33,637 bases of DNA from Bacteroidetes bacterium CG2_30_33_31 (GTDB taxonomy: Bacteria > Bacteroidota > Bacteroidia > Bacteroidales > UBA1556): the NCBI GenBank assembly GCA_001872625.1, contig MNXP01000010.1, positions 1-33,637 on the forward strand, in the 5' to 3' direction. The notes under the pieces were generated by a model. It saw only the letters and a list, made by a program, of their open reading frames with translations. It was not told the origin of the DNA and searched no databases. Both the position numbers and the translations under genes were made by a program. Shown one piece after another: positions 25,173 through 33,148 of this stretch (its first letter is position 1; each line of letters opens with the position of its first letter).

Positions 25173-26916
25173 AATAAAAATTGATACAATTTTGCTTTCG
25201 ATTTTTCAAAGGGCTTTCAAATCCATCACAGATGAGATGAGTATTTCCCTTATGAAAACTACACGCTCGCCAATTTTGTGCGAAGCCAAAGATTTTGTAA
25301 CTGGTTTATACGATGCTTCTGGCAATATGCTTGAGCAGACGGAAAATCTTCCTATTTTAAGTTTTTCTTTAGGTCCGGTTTGCAAAGTTATTTTGAAACA
25401 GTATGAAAATGAAATATATCCTGGAGATGTAATCATTCATAATGATGTATTCAGTATGGGAAACCAAAATAATGATGTTGCTATTTTCAAGCCGATATTT
25501 GTTGAAGAAAAATTGATGGGTTGGTCGGCAGCTAAGGGTCACCAAGCTGATATTGGTGGGGCTGTTCAAGGCGGATATAATCCTAATGCTACTGAAGTGT
25601 GGCAAGAGGCTCTGAGAATTCCCGCTATAAAAATTTATGAAAAAGGTATTCTTAGAAAAGATGTTTGGAATTTGATTTTCGCTAATATCAGGCTCAGCAT
25701 GGTTCCTGAAGATATTAAAGCTCAAATTGGTGCTTGTAGCTTGGGCGAGCGTAGGTTAATAAATTTTATTAACAAATATGGTATCGACAGTTTTGAGGCT
25801 CACAAAAAAGAATTATTTAATAGTACTGAGCGTATGATGAGAGCTGAAATAACTTCAGTGCCAAATGGAATTTATGAAGGTAGTAGTAAAGTTTATTACG
25901 ATGGCAAACATCTAGGTTCCGTATTTGAAATAAAAAGTCGTATTACTGTGAATGATGAAGATATAATCTTCGATTTTTCAAAATCGTCGCCACAAACAAA
26001 TGGTTTTGTTAATGGAACTTACACTTCTTCATGTTCTGCAATCACCTTAACTTTTCTGCAGATGGTAAACCCAAATATTCCTCATAATGAAGGTATGATT
26101 AAACCACTGACATACATAGTTCCTGAGGGCATTATCCTGAATGCTTCATATCCAAAAGCAACAACTTTTGGAAATCATTTATGCCCTCAGATTGCGGATT
26201 CAATTTTCAAAGCTCTGGGTCCAGCAATGCCTCATCGTGTTACTGCTGGCTGGAATCATTTGCTATGCTCGCTTTTTACAGGCAATCATCCACTAAAAGG
26301 AGAAAAATATGTGGATATTTGTTTTATGGGTTTGAAAGGTGGATCTGGCGCACTTCAAGGTGATGATGGTTACGACCATATTGGAATGATTGACGCTTCT
26401 GGTGGACTATTGGATCAAGATTATGAAATGTACGAGCAGCAAACACCACATAGAATAATTAAACACGAATATATTAAAGATTCTGGCGGTGCTGGCACTT
26501 GGAGAGGTGGCCTCGGCGTGGAAACAATTTTAAAAATTGGTAGTGATGATACAACAATGGTAGTTTTTGGTGATGGAGATGTGGAAGAAAATTATGGATT
26601 ATTCGGAGGCAAAGGAAGCATTTTAAATAGTATTGAATTGCTGTTTCCCGATGGAAAAACTTTAAAACCTTTAAGCAAAGATTTGATTGAAAATATTCCT
26701 GCAAATACAATTTATAGGCAGATTGCTGGCGGTGGTGGAGGATTTGGCTTGCCACAAAATAGGAATATTGACTCCATTGCCGATGACTTAAGAAATGAAA
26801 TTGTGTCAAAAGAAAAAGCTATGAGCGATTACAAAATTGCTTTTTCTCAAAATACTAACTCAATTGAGCTTATTAAAACTGCTGAGCTCAGGGCAGCATC
26901 TTTAGAAAATAAATGA
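25165..26916 (+). CDS. HyuB-type hydantoinase/ketone carboxylase subunit with altered metal-site motif
   Basis: This 583-aa partner of the HyuA-type subunit has family pieces FDFSKSSPQTNGFVNGTY, CPQIADSIFKALGPAMPHR, LKGGSGALQGDDG, HEYIKDSGGAGTWRGGLG and IAGGGGGFG. The strongly conserved NDPYxGGTHxxD stretch instead reads NDVFSMGNQNND (residues 93-104), with Gln101 where His is usual. The later KGHQADIGG (124-132) keeps its His and Asp. So the partner site is partly remodelled while the fold is kept. The reaction is unknown: ATP-driven ring opening or carboxylation. It overlaps hyuA by 8 nt and is followed by the Rid gene after 40 nt. Confidence 0.9.
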   Translation: MSKIKIDTILLSIFQRAFKSITDEMSISLMKTTRSPILCEAKDFVTGLYDASGNMLEQTENLPILSFSLGPVCKVILKQYENEIYPGDVIIHNDVFSMGNQNNDVAIFKPIFVEEKLMGWSAAKGHQADIGGAVQGGYNPNATEVWQEALRIPAIKIYEKGILRKDVWNLIFANIRLSMVPEDIKAQIGACSLGERRLINFINKYGIDSFEAHKKELFNSTERMMRAEITSVPNGIYEGSSKVYYDGKHLGSVFEIKSRITVNDEDIIFDFSKSSPQTNGFVNGTYTSSCSAITLTFLQMVNPNIPHNEGMIKPLTYIVPEGIILNASYPKATTFGNHLCPQIADSIFKALGPAMPHRVTAGWNHLLCSLFTGNHPLKGEKYVDICFMGLKGGSGALQGDDGYDHIGMIDASGGLLDQDYEMYEQQTPHRIIKHEYIKDSGGAGTWRGGLGVETILKIGSDDTTMVVFGDGDVEENYGLFGGKGSILNSIELLFPDGKTLKPLSKDLIENIPANTIYRQIAGGGGGFGLPQNRNIDSIADDLRNEIVSKEKAMSDYKIAFSQNTNSIELIKTAELRAASLENK

Positions 26917-26956
26917 GATGATAATAATTAATTAAATAACTGTTAAATAATGCATT

Positions 26957-27406
26957 ATGTATGAAAAATCAATAGTTCACGAAAACATTTTGCCAGAAGG
27001 TTGGCTTAAGCCAAAAGGTTATAGCAACGCAATTCTCGCATTACCCGGTAGGACTCTTTTTATGGCTGGTCAAGTTGGCTGGGATGAAGAAGAGAAATTT
27101 CAAAGTACTATGCTGATACCTCAATTTGAGCAAGCTCTAAAAAACATCTTGTGTATATTGAATAAGGCTGGTGGAAAACCAGAACATATATGCAAAATGA
27201 CATGCTTTTGCAAAGACCGCGATCAATATCTTACTTCAAGAAAGGAATTAGGCTTGGTTTGGAAAAATATCATAGGGAATCACTATCCTTGCATGAGCAT
27301 GATTTTTGTTTCCGATTTGCTCGATCATCCAGCTCTTATTGAGATTGAAGCTACCGCAGTAATTCCACATGCTAATCCTTGTTTCAATTTATCTATAACT
27401 GCTTGA
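26957..27406 (+). CDS. Rid/YjgF-family protein lacking the catalytic arginine
   Basis: This 149-aa protein has the chorismate-mutase-like trimeric fold of the Rid family: GRTLFMAGQVGWDEE, FEQALKNILCILNKAGGKPE and LIEIEATAVIP. RidA enzymes hydrolyse reactive enamines and imines using an Arg in a P-A-R-S motif. Here the motif reads PCMS, with Met113 in place of Arg, so plain imine deaminase activity is unlikely. Such variants belong to other Rid subfamilies, often encoded beside catabolic enzymes. It sits 40 nt after hyuB and 4 nt before the dehydrogenase gene, so it probably acts on, or binds, an intermediate of this cluster. Confidence 0.9.
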   Translation: MYEKSIVHENILPEGWLKPKGYSNAILALPGRTLFMAGQVGWDEEEKFQSTMLIPQFEQALKNILCILNKAGGKPEHICKMTCFCKDRDQYLTSRKELGLVWKNIIGNHYPCMSMIFVSDLLDHPALIEIEATAVIPHANPCFNLSITA

Positions 27407-27410
27407 AATC

Positions 27411-28556
27411 ATGAATTTTGAATTAACAGAAATACAAAAGCAAATTCAGCAAACCTTCAAAGATTTTACCAACAGGAAAGTTGTCCCTGAGGCAAAAGCT
27501 ATTGATGAAAACCGTAGGTTTCCACTAAAATTATTTAAGGAGGTTGGCGAATTAGGCTTCTTTGGAATGCGTTACCCTGAGTCTGTTGGTGGCAGCGGTG
27601 TTGATGTAGTCTCTTATTGCTTGGCAGTAATAGAACTAAGCCGAGGCTCACTTTCTCTGGCTGTTTCTTGCACAATGCAATCTCTTATGGCTACATATTT
27701 TCTAAATAGATTGGGTGATGCAGAAATAAAAACCTATTTTGATGAAGCATTATTGGGAAATAAAATTGGTGGTATTTGCATGACAGAACCCAATGCAGGC
27801 AGCGACCTTTTTGGTATTCAAACTAAAGCGGAAGTTTTGCATGATGGCTTTATTTTATGTGGTCAAAAAACTTGGGTAACCTCCGCGCCAGTGGCCGATT
27901 TCTTCACAGTGCTTGCAAAAACTGATAAAACTGAGGGTCTTTCAATATTTTTTGTTCCAGCCAAAATACAAGGAGTAAATATTGGTAAAAGTATTGAGAA
28001 ACTTGGAGTTAGAGGCTCGATAACAAGTGAGGTTTATTTCGACCAAGTGAAACTTCCAACAAATTATCTTCTCGGAAATTTAGGCGACGGCTCAAAATAT
28101 TTGTTTGAAATATTAGCAGAAATTCGAATTATGACTGCCGCTTTATCTATAGGTGTGGCAACGGCAGCTTTTGAAGATTCATTGAAATATGCCTTAGAAC
28201 GCAAACAGTTTGGTAAAGTGATTTACAACTTTCAGGCTGTGAAAATGAAGTTCGCTGAAATGAAAGTACAATTGGATACTGCACGCTTTTATACTCTTTA
28301 TGCAGCATCTTTGAGCGATCAAAATCTTCCTCGTCATCAGGCTTCGATGATTGCCAAACTCTATGCTTCCGAAAGTGCGAATAATATCTGCGACCAAGCT
28401 TCCCGAATCTTAGCATCCTATGGATTTGCTGAAGAATATCCTTTGCAACGCTATTTACGCGATGCTCGTTTCACACTTATTGGTGGAGGAACTTCCGAAA
28501 TACTAAAATTGAACATTGCTAAAGAACTTGAAATTGAGCGAAATAATAAAATATGA
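27411..28556 (+). CDS. Acyl-CoA dehydrogenase family flavoprotein with unusual catalytic-base position
   Basis: This 381-aa enzyme has the acyl-CoA dehydrogenase layout: helical N-domain, a beta-domain with MTEPNAGSD (124-132) and WVTSAP (155-160) for FAD, and a helical C-domain with ERKQFGKVIYNFQAVKMKFA and LIGGGTSEI (356-364). It would oxidise an acyl-CoA to the 2-enoyl-CoA and pass electrons to ETF. At the MCAD catalytic-glutamate site (IYEGT) the sequence has IGGGT, with Gly359. At the isovaleryl-CoA-dehydrogenase site (ER) it reads ILAEIR, with the Glu at 237 one residue off. The base is therefore uncertain. The 3' end overlaps the next gene by up to 41 nt. Confidence 0.92.
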   Translation: MNFELTEIQKQIQQTFKDFTNRKVVPEAKAIDENRRFPLKLFKEVGELGFFGMRYPESVGGSGVDVVSYCLAVIELSRGSLSLAVSCTMQSLMATYFLNRLGDAEIKTYFDEALLGNKIGGICMTEPNAGSDLFGIQTKAEVLHDGFILCGQKTWVTSAPVADFFTVLAKTDKTEGLSIFFVPAKIQGVNIGKSIEKLGVRGSITSEVYFDQVKLPTNYLLGNLGDGSKYLFEILAEIRIMTAALSIGVATAAFEDSLKYALERKQFGKVIYNFQAVKMKFAEMKVQLDTARFYTLYAASLSDQNLPRHQASMIAKLYASESANNICDQASRILASYGFAEEYPLQRYLRDARFTLIGGGTSEILKLNIAKELEIERNNKI

Positions 28557-29901
28557 AGTAGCCTTTCCCAAATATAGGGCAACAGGCCAAATGCTACAAT
28601 CATCATCGACTGTTAAAAGTCAACATTGTATATGCTATGTCGATGAAGATTTATTTACGCTATCTTTTAGCGCAGCTTCAAAAATTATTGATGAAAGTTG
28701 TGCAATTGACGCAATATTTTTTGCCACTTCCACACCAGTATTTAAAGAGCGCTATCATGCTTCTTTTATGGCTGATTTACTTGGATTAAAACAAGGAATT
28801 TTTGCAATGGATATTATTTCCACTGCACGTGCTGGGACAGATGCTTTGCTTCTTGCTGATAAATTGGTGAATGCGGGGCAGTATAAAAATATTTTGCTAA
28901 TAGCCGCTAATGTTGATTTTGCCGCTATCGGCGATGAAAACCAATCCAGCGGTCATGCTGCCATGGCTATGGTTATTTCAACTGAAAAAGGTTTGGCTGA
29001 AATAAGTTCTTCAGAATCTTTTTCTTCATCTTTTGCCGAAGAGTTTTATTATAAAGGGCAGAAAACTGTTTATGATCTTCGCTTTTCACGCTCAGCTGGT
29101 TTTAAAGCAAATATTGAAAATGCTTGGATAAAAACGGCGCCGCAAAATGGCAAATTTGGTGGCATTATAATAAATTCACCTTATGCTCGTATGATTTTAG
29201 GAATAATGAAAAAAAGTGGATTCGATACTGATAAACAGCTTCTTAAAGATAATGTAAAATCGATGGTGGGCAATACTGCTGCATGCCATGCATTATTGCT
29301 TCTTATTAGTGCCATAGAAAATTGTAATGGATCTGTGCTCTTGTTCGACTATATGAATGGAACTAATGTAATTAGTTTAAAAATCAAAAGTAAGCCAGAC
29401 ATTCCAAAACTCGCTAATTTGGAATTTATTAATATTGAATCATATCATGATTATCTTAAACTTCGTAAGCAAGGAGATTTTACAGATATTAATTACAGAC
29501 ATCAGGAAATGTTCTCGTCGGAAATGATGATGGAAAGAGAGAAAGGCCGACTTTTATATCTTATGGCTGATGAGTGTACAAAATGTCATAGTGTATTTCT
29601 TATTAAGATTGCTCGTTGCAATCACTGCCATGGAAAGGAGTTTTTTGAGAAAAAATTACAGAGAAAAGGAACAGTTTATACTCTTACTTCTGAGTTATAT
29701 TTTCCCTCGTCATTTCCTCCAATAAATATGATTGTGATAGATATTGATGGCGGTGGAAGATTGACGCTGCAACAGACCGACGACTTATATTCAACAGAAG
29801 AAAATAAAATAAAAATAGGCGACCGCGTAGAATTAGTCTATCGAAAAATGATTGAGAACGACAGTAAGCCTAATTATTTCTGGAAATGCATAAAGATATG
29901 A
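28516..29901 (+). CDS. HMG-CoA-synthase-like domain fused to a DUF35 zinc-ribbon/OB domain; catalytic residues lost
   Basis: Counted from a TTG at 28516 the protein is 461 aa. In-frame TTG codons at 28528 and 28534 are also possible. The first ATG (28591) falls inside the conserved core, so a non-ATG start is needed. Residues 10-290 are a thiolase-fold domain of the archaeal HMG-CoA-synthase type (YEVAFPKYRATG, MVGNTAACHALLLLISAIE). The nucleophile site reads STARAGTDAL, with Ala104 instead of Cys, and the HQP site reads NSP, with Asn220 instead of His. The C-terminus (about 325-461) is a DUF35 module with a zinc ribbon (Cys354, 357, 368, 371) and an OB-fold. It probably acts as a scaffold or binding partner for the neighbouring thiolase. 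Confidence 0.85.
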   Translation: MLKNLKLSEIIKYEVAFPKYRATGQMLQSSSTVKSQHCICYVDEDLFTLSFSAASKIIDESCAIDAIFFATSTPVFKERYHASFMADLLGLKQGIFAMDIISTARAGTDALLLADKLVNAGQYKNILLIAANVDFAAIGDENQSSGHAAMAMVISTEKGLAEISSSESFSSSFAEEFYYKGQKTVYDLRFSRSAGFKANIENAWIKTAPQNGKFGGIIINSPYARMILGIMKKSGFDTDKQLLKDNVKSMVGNTAACHALLLLISAIENCNGSVLLFDYMNGTNVISLKIKSKPDIPKLANLEFINIESYHDYLKLRKQGDFTDINYRHQEMFSSEMMMEREKGRLLYLMADECTKCHSVFLIKIARCNHCHGKEFFEKKLQRKGTVYTLTSELYFPSSFPPINMIVIDIDGGGRLTLQQTDDLYSTEENKIKIGDRVELVYRKMIENDSKPNYFWKCIKI

Positions 29902-31085
29902 AGAAAAAAAGAGATATAGCCATAATTGGTGTTGGACAAACAGCTTTTGGAGAATTGTTTCAATACAGTTATGATGATTTGGTGCGGGAGGCAGCTACTT
30001 TGGCGATGAAAGATGCAGGAGTAGGAGCAGAGGAAATACAGGCGGCATGGCTTTCCACAGCCTTTCCCGAAATAGGTGTTTATAAAGGCCGCAGCGGCAT
30101 GGATTTGTCCGAACCTCTTGGAATTTTTGGAATCCCTATAACTCGTGTTTCAAATTTTTGTGCCTCAGGTGCCGATGCCATCCGTAATGCTGCAAATGCC
30201 TTAGCTGCAGGAGAATGCGATGTTGCGATGGCTCTTGGCGTAGAAAAACTTCGCGACCGTTCACCTCAAGATAGCATCGTGAAAATGATGGTTGAGTTGA
30301 CACATCCCTTCTACCAAAAAGGTTTTACAGCCGCTGGAACTTTTGCTGTTTATGCTAACCGCATAATGCATGAGTATGGCGTTACAAGAGAAGACCTTGC
30401 AAATATTTCTGTCAAAAATCATTTTCATGGTACTATGAATGAAAAAGCTCATTATAGAGCATGTTGCACCCTCGACCAAGTGCTTAGCTCACCAATGGTT
30501 TCCTTCCCTCTCACTGTGATGGACAGTTGTCCAACGACTGATGGCGCTGCCTGTGTGATAATGATTAGGGCTGAAGATGTTGATAAAAGTAAACATAAGC
30601 CAATTTATATCGATGGCATTGGATTATCCGTATCAACGGGCTGGGATTTGCCATTTTTCGATAGCCGACAAAAATTTCTCTCATTTCAGGCAAATCGCGA
30701 TGCAGCTGCCATGGCTTACAAACAGGCTGGCATAACCAAACCTATGGATGAAATTGACCTTGTGGAAATTCATGATTGTTTCTCTATTGTTGAACTTATA
30801 ACTTATGAAGATCTTGGATTTTGCAAAGTTGGGGAAGCTAAAGATTTGATTCGAGGAAAAGTTACAACTTTGGGCGGTGAACTGCCAGTGAATGTCAGTG
30901 GAGGATTACTATCTTGTGGACATCCTGTGGGTGCAACTGGTGTTAGAATGGTGGTTGAGGTGGCAACTCATCTGCGCGATAAGGCTGGAGCTCGACAAGT
31001 TAAAGGTGCAAAGCGCGGATTGACACATAATATTGGTGGTCCAGGAGCAATTGCATCAGTAATAATTTTGAATAACGAACATTGA
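29898..31085 (+). CDS. SCP2-type thiolase
   Basis: This 395-aa protein belongs to the thiolase group that pairs with DUF35 proteins (lipid-transfer-protein-like). It keeps the active-site parts: NFCASGADAIRNA with nucleophile Cys88, EIHDCFSIVEL with His292, SCGHPVGATG with Cys340 and His342, and LTHNIGGPG near the end. It can cleave a 3-oxoacyl-CoA with CoA, condense acyl-CoAs, or catalyse a retro-aldol-type cleavage as in steroid side-chain systems. I chose the ATG at 29898, which overlaps the previous stop (ATGA); an ATG four codons earlier is possible. The DUF35 fusion upstream is its likely partner. Confidence 0.93.
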   Translation: MKKKRDIAIIGVGQTAFGELFQYSYDDLVREAATLAMKDAGVGAEEIQAAWLSTAFPEIGVYKGRSGMDLSEPLGIFGIPITRVSNFCASGADAIRNAANALAAGECDVAMALGVEKLRDRSPQDSIVKMMVELTHPFYQKGFTAAGTFAVYANRIMHEYGVTREDLANISVKNHFHGTMNEKAHYRACCTLDQVLSSPMVSFPLTVMDSCPTTDGAACVIMIRAEDVDKSKHKPIYIDGIGLSVSTGWDLPFFDSRQKFLSFQANRDAAAMAYKQAGITKPMDEIDLVEIHDCFSIVELITYEDLGFCKVGEAKDLIRGKVTTLGGELPVNVSGGLLSCGHPVGATGVRMVVEVATHLRDKAGARQVKGAKRGLTHNIGGPGAIASVIILNNEH

Positions 31086-31095
31086 AACTTAAAGT

Positions 31096-31476
31096 ATGAA
31101 AATTCTATTATCAAAACCTGGACTTGATGGCCACGATGTGGGCGTTAAAGTATTGGCGCACGCATTAAAAAATGCTGGATTTAAAGTTATTTACACTGGT
31201 TTAAGAAAATCAGTAGATAAAATTTTGGATATAGCCGAAGCTCACGATGTTGATGCAATTGGACTGTCCATTTTATCGGGCACTCATCTAATAATTGCCG
31301 AAAACTTGAAGCAAGCAATGGAAAAAAGAAATCTTCATTTTAAATGGGTTGTTGGTGGAAATATACCGCAGAGAGATGTAGACGCTTTGATGAGATTTGG
31401 TCCCGACAGAGTTTTTCCTACGGGAACTCAAATTCAAGATGTTATTATATATTTCGATAGCATCAAGAAAAAGTAG
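31096..31476 (+). CDS. Cobalamin-binding small subunit of an acyl-CoA mutase
   Basis: This 126-aa protein is a stand-alone B12-binding domain, as at the C-terminus of methylmalonyl-CoA mutase. SKPGLDGHDVGVKVLAHAL contains DxHxxG, whose His18-equivalent region ligates cobalt from below. GLSILSGTH is the S-x-L part and WVVGGNIP is the GG part of the nucleotide-loop site. It lies 10 nt after the thiolase gene and 52 nt before the catalytic subunit, so together they should form a two-subunit adenosylcobalamin-dependent mutase. All B12 motifs look intact, in contrast to the remodelled catalytic subunit. Confidence 0.95.
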   Translation: MKILLSKPGLDGHDVGVKVLAHALKNAGFKVIYTGLRKSVDKILDIAEAHDVDAIGLSILSGTHLIIAENLKQAMEKRNLHFKWVVGGNIPQRDVDALMRFGPDRVFPTGTQIQDVIIYFDSIKKK

Positions 31477-31528
31477 TTTATATAGCTTAATAAATTTATC
31501 ATGAAGATTATATTTTAAAACTTTGACT

Positions 31529-33136
31529 ATGACTGAAATTAATAAAAAAGCAATTTTAAAGGATGTTTTTCTGGAAAGTGGCATATCAGTAAAACCTCTT
31601 TATACAAGAAAAGATATTGAAAGCTTTGACATAGAGAGCGAATTGCCTGGACAATACCCCTTTACGAGAGGAATTCATGCAGAAATGTATCGGAAAAGAC
31701 CTTTTACTATTCGTCAGTATGCTGGTTTTGCATCCCCTGAAGAGACCAACGAAAGATTTCATTTTTTGCTAAAGAACGGTCAAACAGGTTTGAATGTAGC
31801 TTTTGATCTTCCTACTCAATGTGGTTTAGATTCAGACTCCGCCGAAGCTGTTGGTGAAGTTGGAAGAGTGGGGATGACTGTTGACAGCCTCAATGATTTT
31901 GAGATTGCCTTTAAAAATATCGACCTAAATAAAATCACCGTATCTCTTACAATAAATGGATCTGCAATAGTTTTGATAGCCATGTATATTGCTTTAGCAG
32001 AAAAATGGGGCTACGACATAAGCCAATTGAGAGGTACTGCGCAAAACGATATTCTTAAGGAATTTATTGGACGAGGCACTTGGATATTCCCAGTGGATAA
32101 GTCTGTGAAACTTGTGATTGATACCATTGAATACTGTGCCCAGAATGTACCGAATTACAGCCCTGTTAGTGTCTGTGGTTATCATATTCGCGAAAGTGGA
32201 GCAAATCCAATTCAAGAGATGGCTTATGCTTTCTGCATTGCCAAAGCTTATAGCGATGGTACTATTAAAAGGGGACTTCATATTGATGAATTTGCCTCTC
32301 GCTTATCATTTAATTTTGATATCTATGGAAATTTCTTTGAACAGATTGCCAAATTCAGAGGTGGTAGAAAATTATGGGCAAAAATTATTAGGGAAGAATA
32401 TCATTCAGAAAATGATAAATCATGCTGGATGAGGATGATAGCTGGTGGTGGCGGTGGCGGATTGACCAAAGAACAACCCGAAAACAACATCATTCGAAGC
32501 GCATATTATGCTTTGGTAAGCGCCCTCTCAGGCACACAGACTATGGCACTTTGTAGTTACGATGAAGCTTATACAATTCCTACTGAAAAAGCAGCTGAGA
32601 TTTCACTTCGCACCATGCAGATACTTATTCATGAAATGGGAATCTGTGATACCGTGGATCCTTTGGGTGGTTCTTATTATGTGGAAGCACTTACAAATCA
32701 ATTTGAAAAAGAAATTCGTGAAGAAATGAAAAAAGTTGATGAATGGGGAGGTATTGTGAATGCAGTGGCAAAAGGTAAAATCCAAGAGTCGGTCTCTAAA
32801 CAGGCTTATGAAAGAGAATTAGGTCGGCAAAACGGTGATATTCCCAAAGTGGGTTTGAATATTTTTAAAAGAGAGGAAGAGGCAAAATCTGTTGATTTCC
32901 ATCCTTATAATGCAGCTGCAGCAGAGCTACAAATTGCAAAAGTTAAAAGATTAAGAAAAGAACGAAATAATGTTCTGGTAAATACACTCTTAAATCAAAT
33001 AAAAGAAGATGCTATTGCCGACAAAAATCTTATGCCATCTATAATTGCCGCTGTAAAAGCTTATGCCACTGTAGGTGAAATAATTGGATTGCTTAAAGAT
33101 TGTTATGGAGAATTTGATGAGCCTATATTTTTTTAA
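31529..33136 (+). CDS. Divergent B12-dependent acyl-CoA mutase, catalytic subunit
   Basis: This 535-aa TIM-barrel subunit is of the methylmalonyl-CoA mutase family, as shown by FTIRQYAGFASPEETN, QTGLNVAFDLPTQCG, AQNDILKEF, GYHIRESGANPIQEMAYA and DTVDPLGGSYYVEAL. Tyr64 in TIRQYAGF and Arg182 (GRGTWIFP), counterparts of the methylmalonyl-binding Tyr and Arg, are kept. Other conserved spots are changed. GYDSD is GLDSD (99-103), RNTY(I) is RGTWI, the FxAHxNFFEE stretch is FDIYGNFFEQ (263-272), HTQTSG is IAGGGGGG (304-311), and SLHTNS is TMALCS (338-343). It probably isomerises a different CoA thioester. I chose the ATG at 31529; a TTG two codons earlier opens the frame. Confidence 0.92.
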   Translation: MTEINKKAILKDVFLESGISVKPLYTRKDIESFDIESELPGQYPFTRGIHAEMYRKRPFTIRQYAGFASPEETNERFHFLLKNGQTGLNVAFDLPTQCGLDSDSAEAVGEVGRVGMTVDSLNDFEIAFKNIDLNKITVSLTINGSAIVLIAMYIALAEKWGYDISQLRGTAQNDILKEFIGRGTWIFPVDKSVKLVIDTIEYCAQNVPNYSPVSVCGYHIRESGANPIQEMAYAFCIAKAYSDGTIKRGLHIDEFASRLSFNFDIYGNFFEQIAKFRGGRKLWAKIIREEYHSENDKSCWMRMIAGGGGGGLTKEQPENNIIRSAYYALVSALSGTQTMALCSYDEAYTIPTEKAAEISLRTMQILIHEMGICDTVDPLGGSYYVEALTNQFEKEIREEMKKVDEWGGIVNAVAKGKIQESVSKQAYERELGRQNGDIPKVGLNIFKREEEAKSVDFHPYNAAAAELQIAKVKRLRKERNNVLVNTLLNQIKEDAIADKNLMPSIIAAVKAYATVGEIIGLLKDCYGEFDEPIFF

Positions 33137-33148
33137 GTTCAATTGAAC
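33137..33148. repeat. 12-bp perfect palindrome after the mutase gene
   Basis: GTTCAATTGAAC starts directly after the mutase stop and is followed within 2 nt by five T. The stem could be only 4 bp with an AATT loop, so as a terminator it is weak. Confidence 0.35.
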
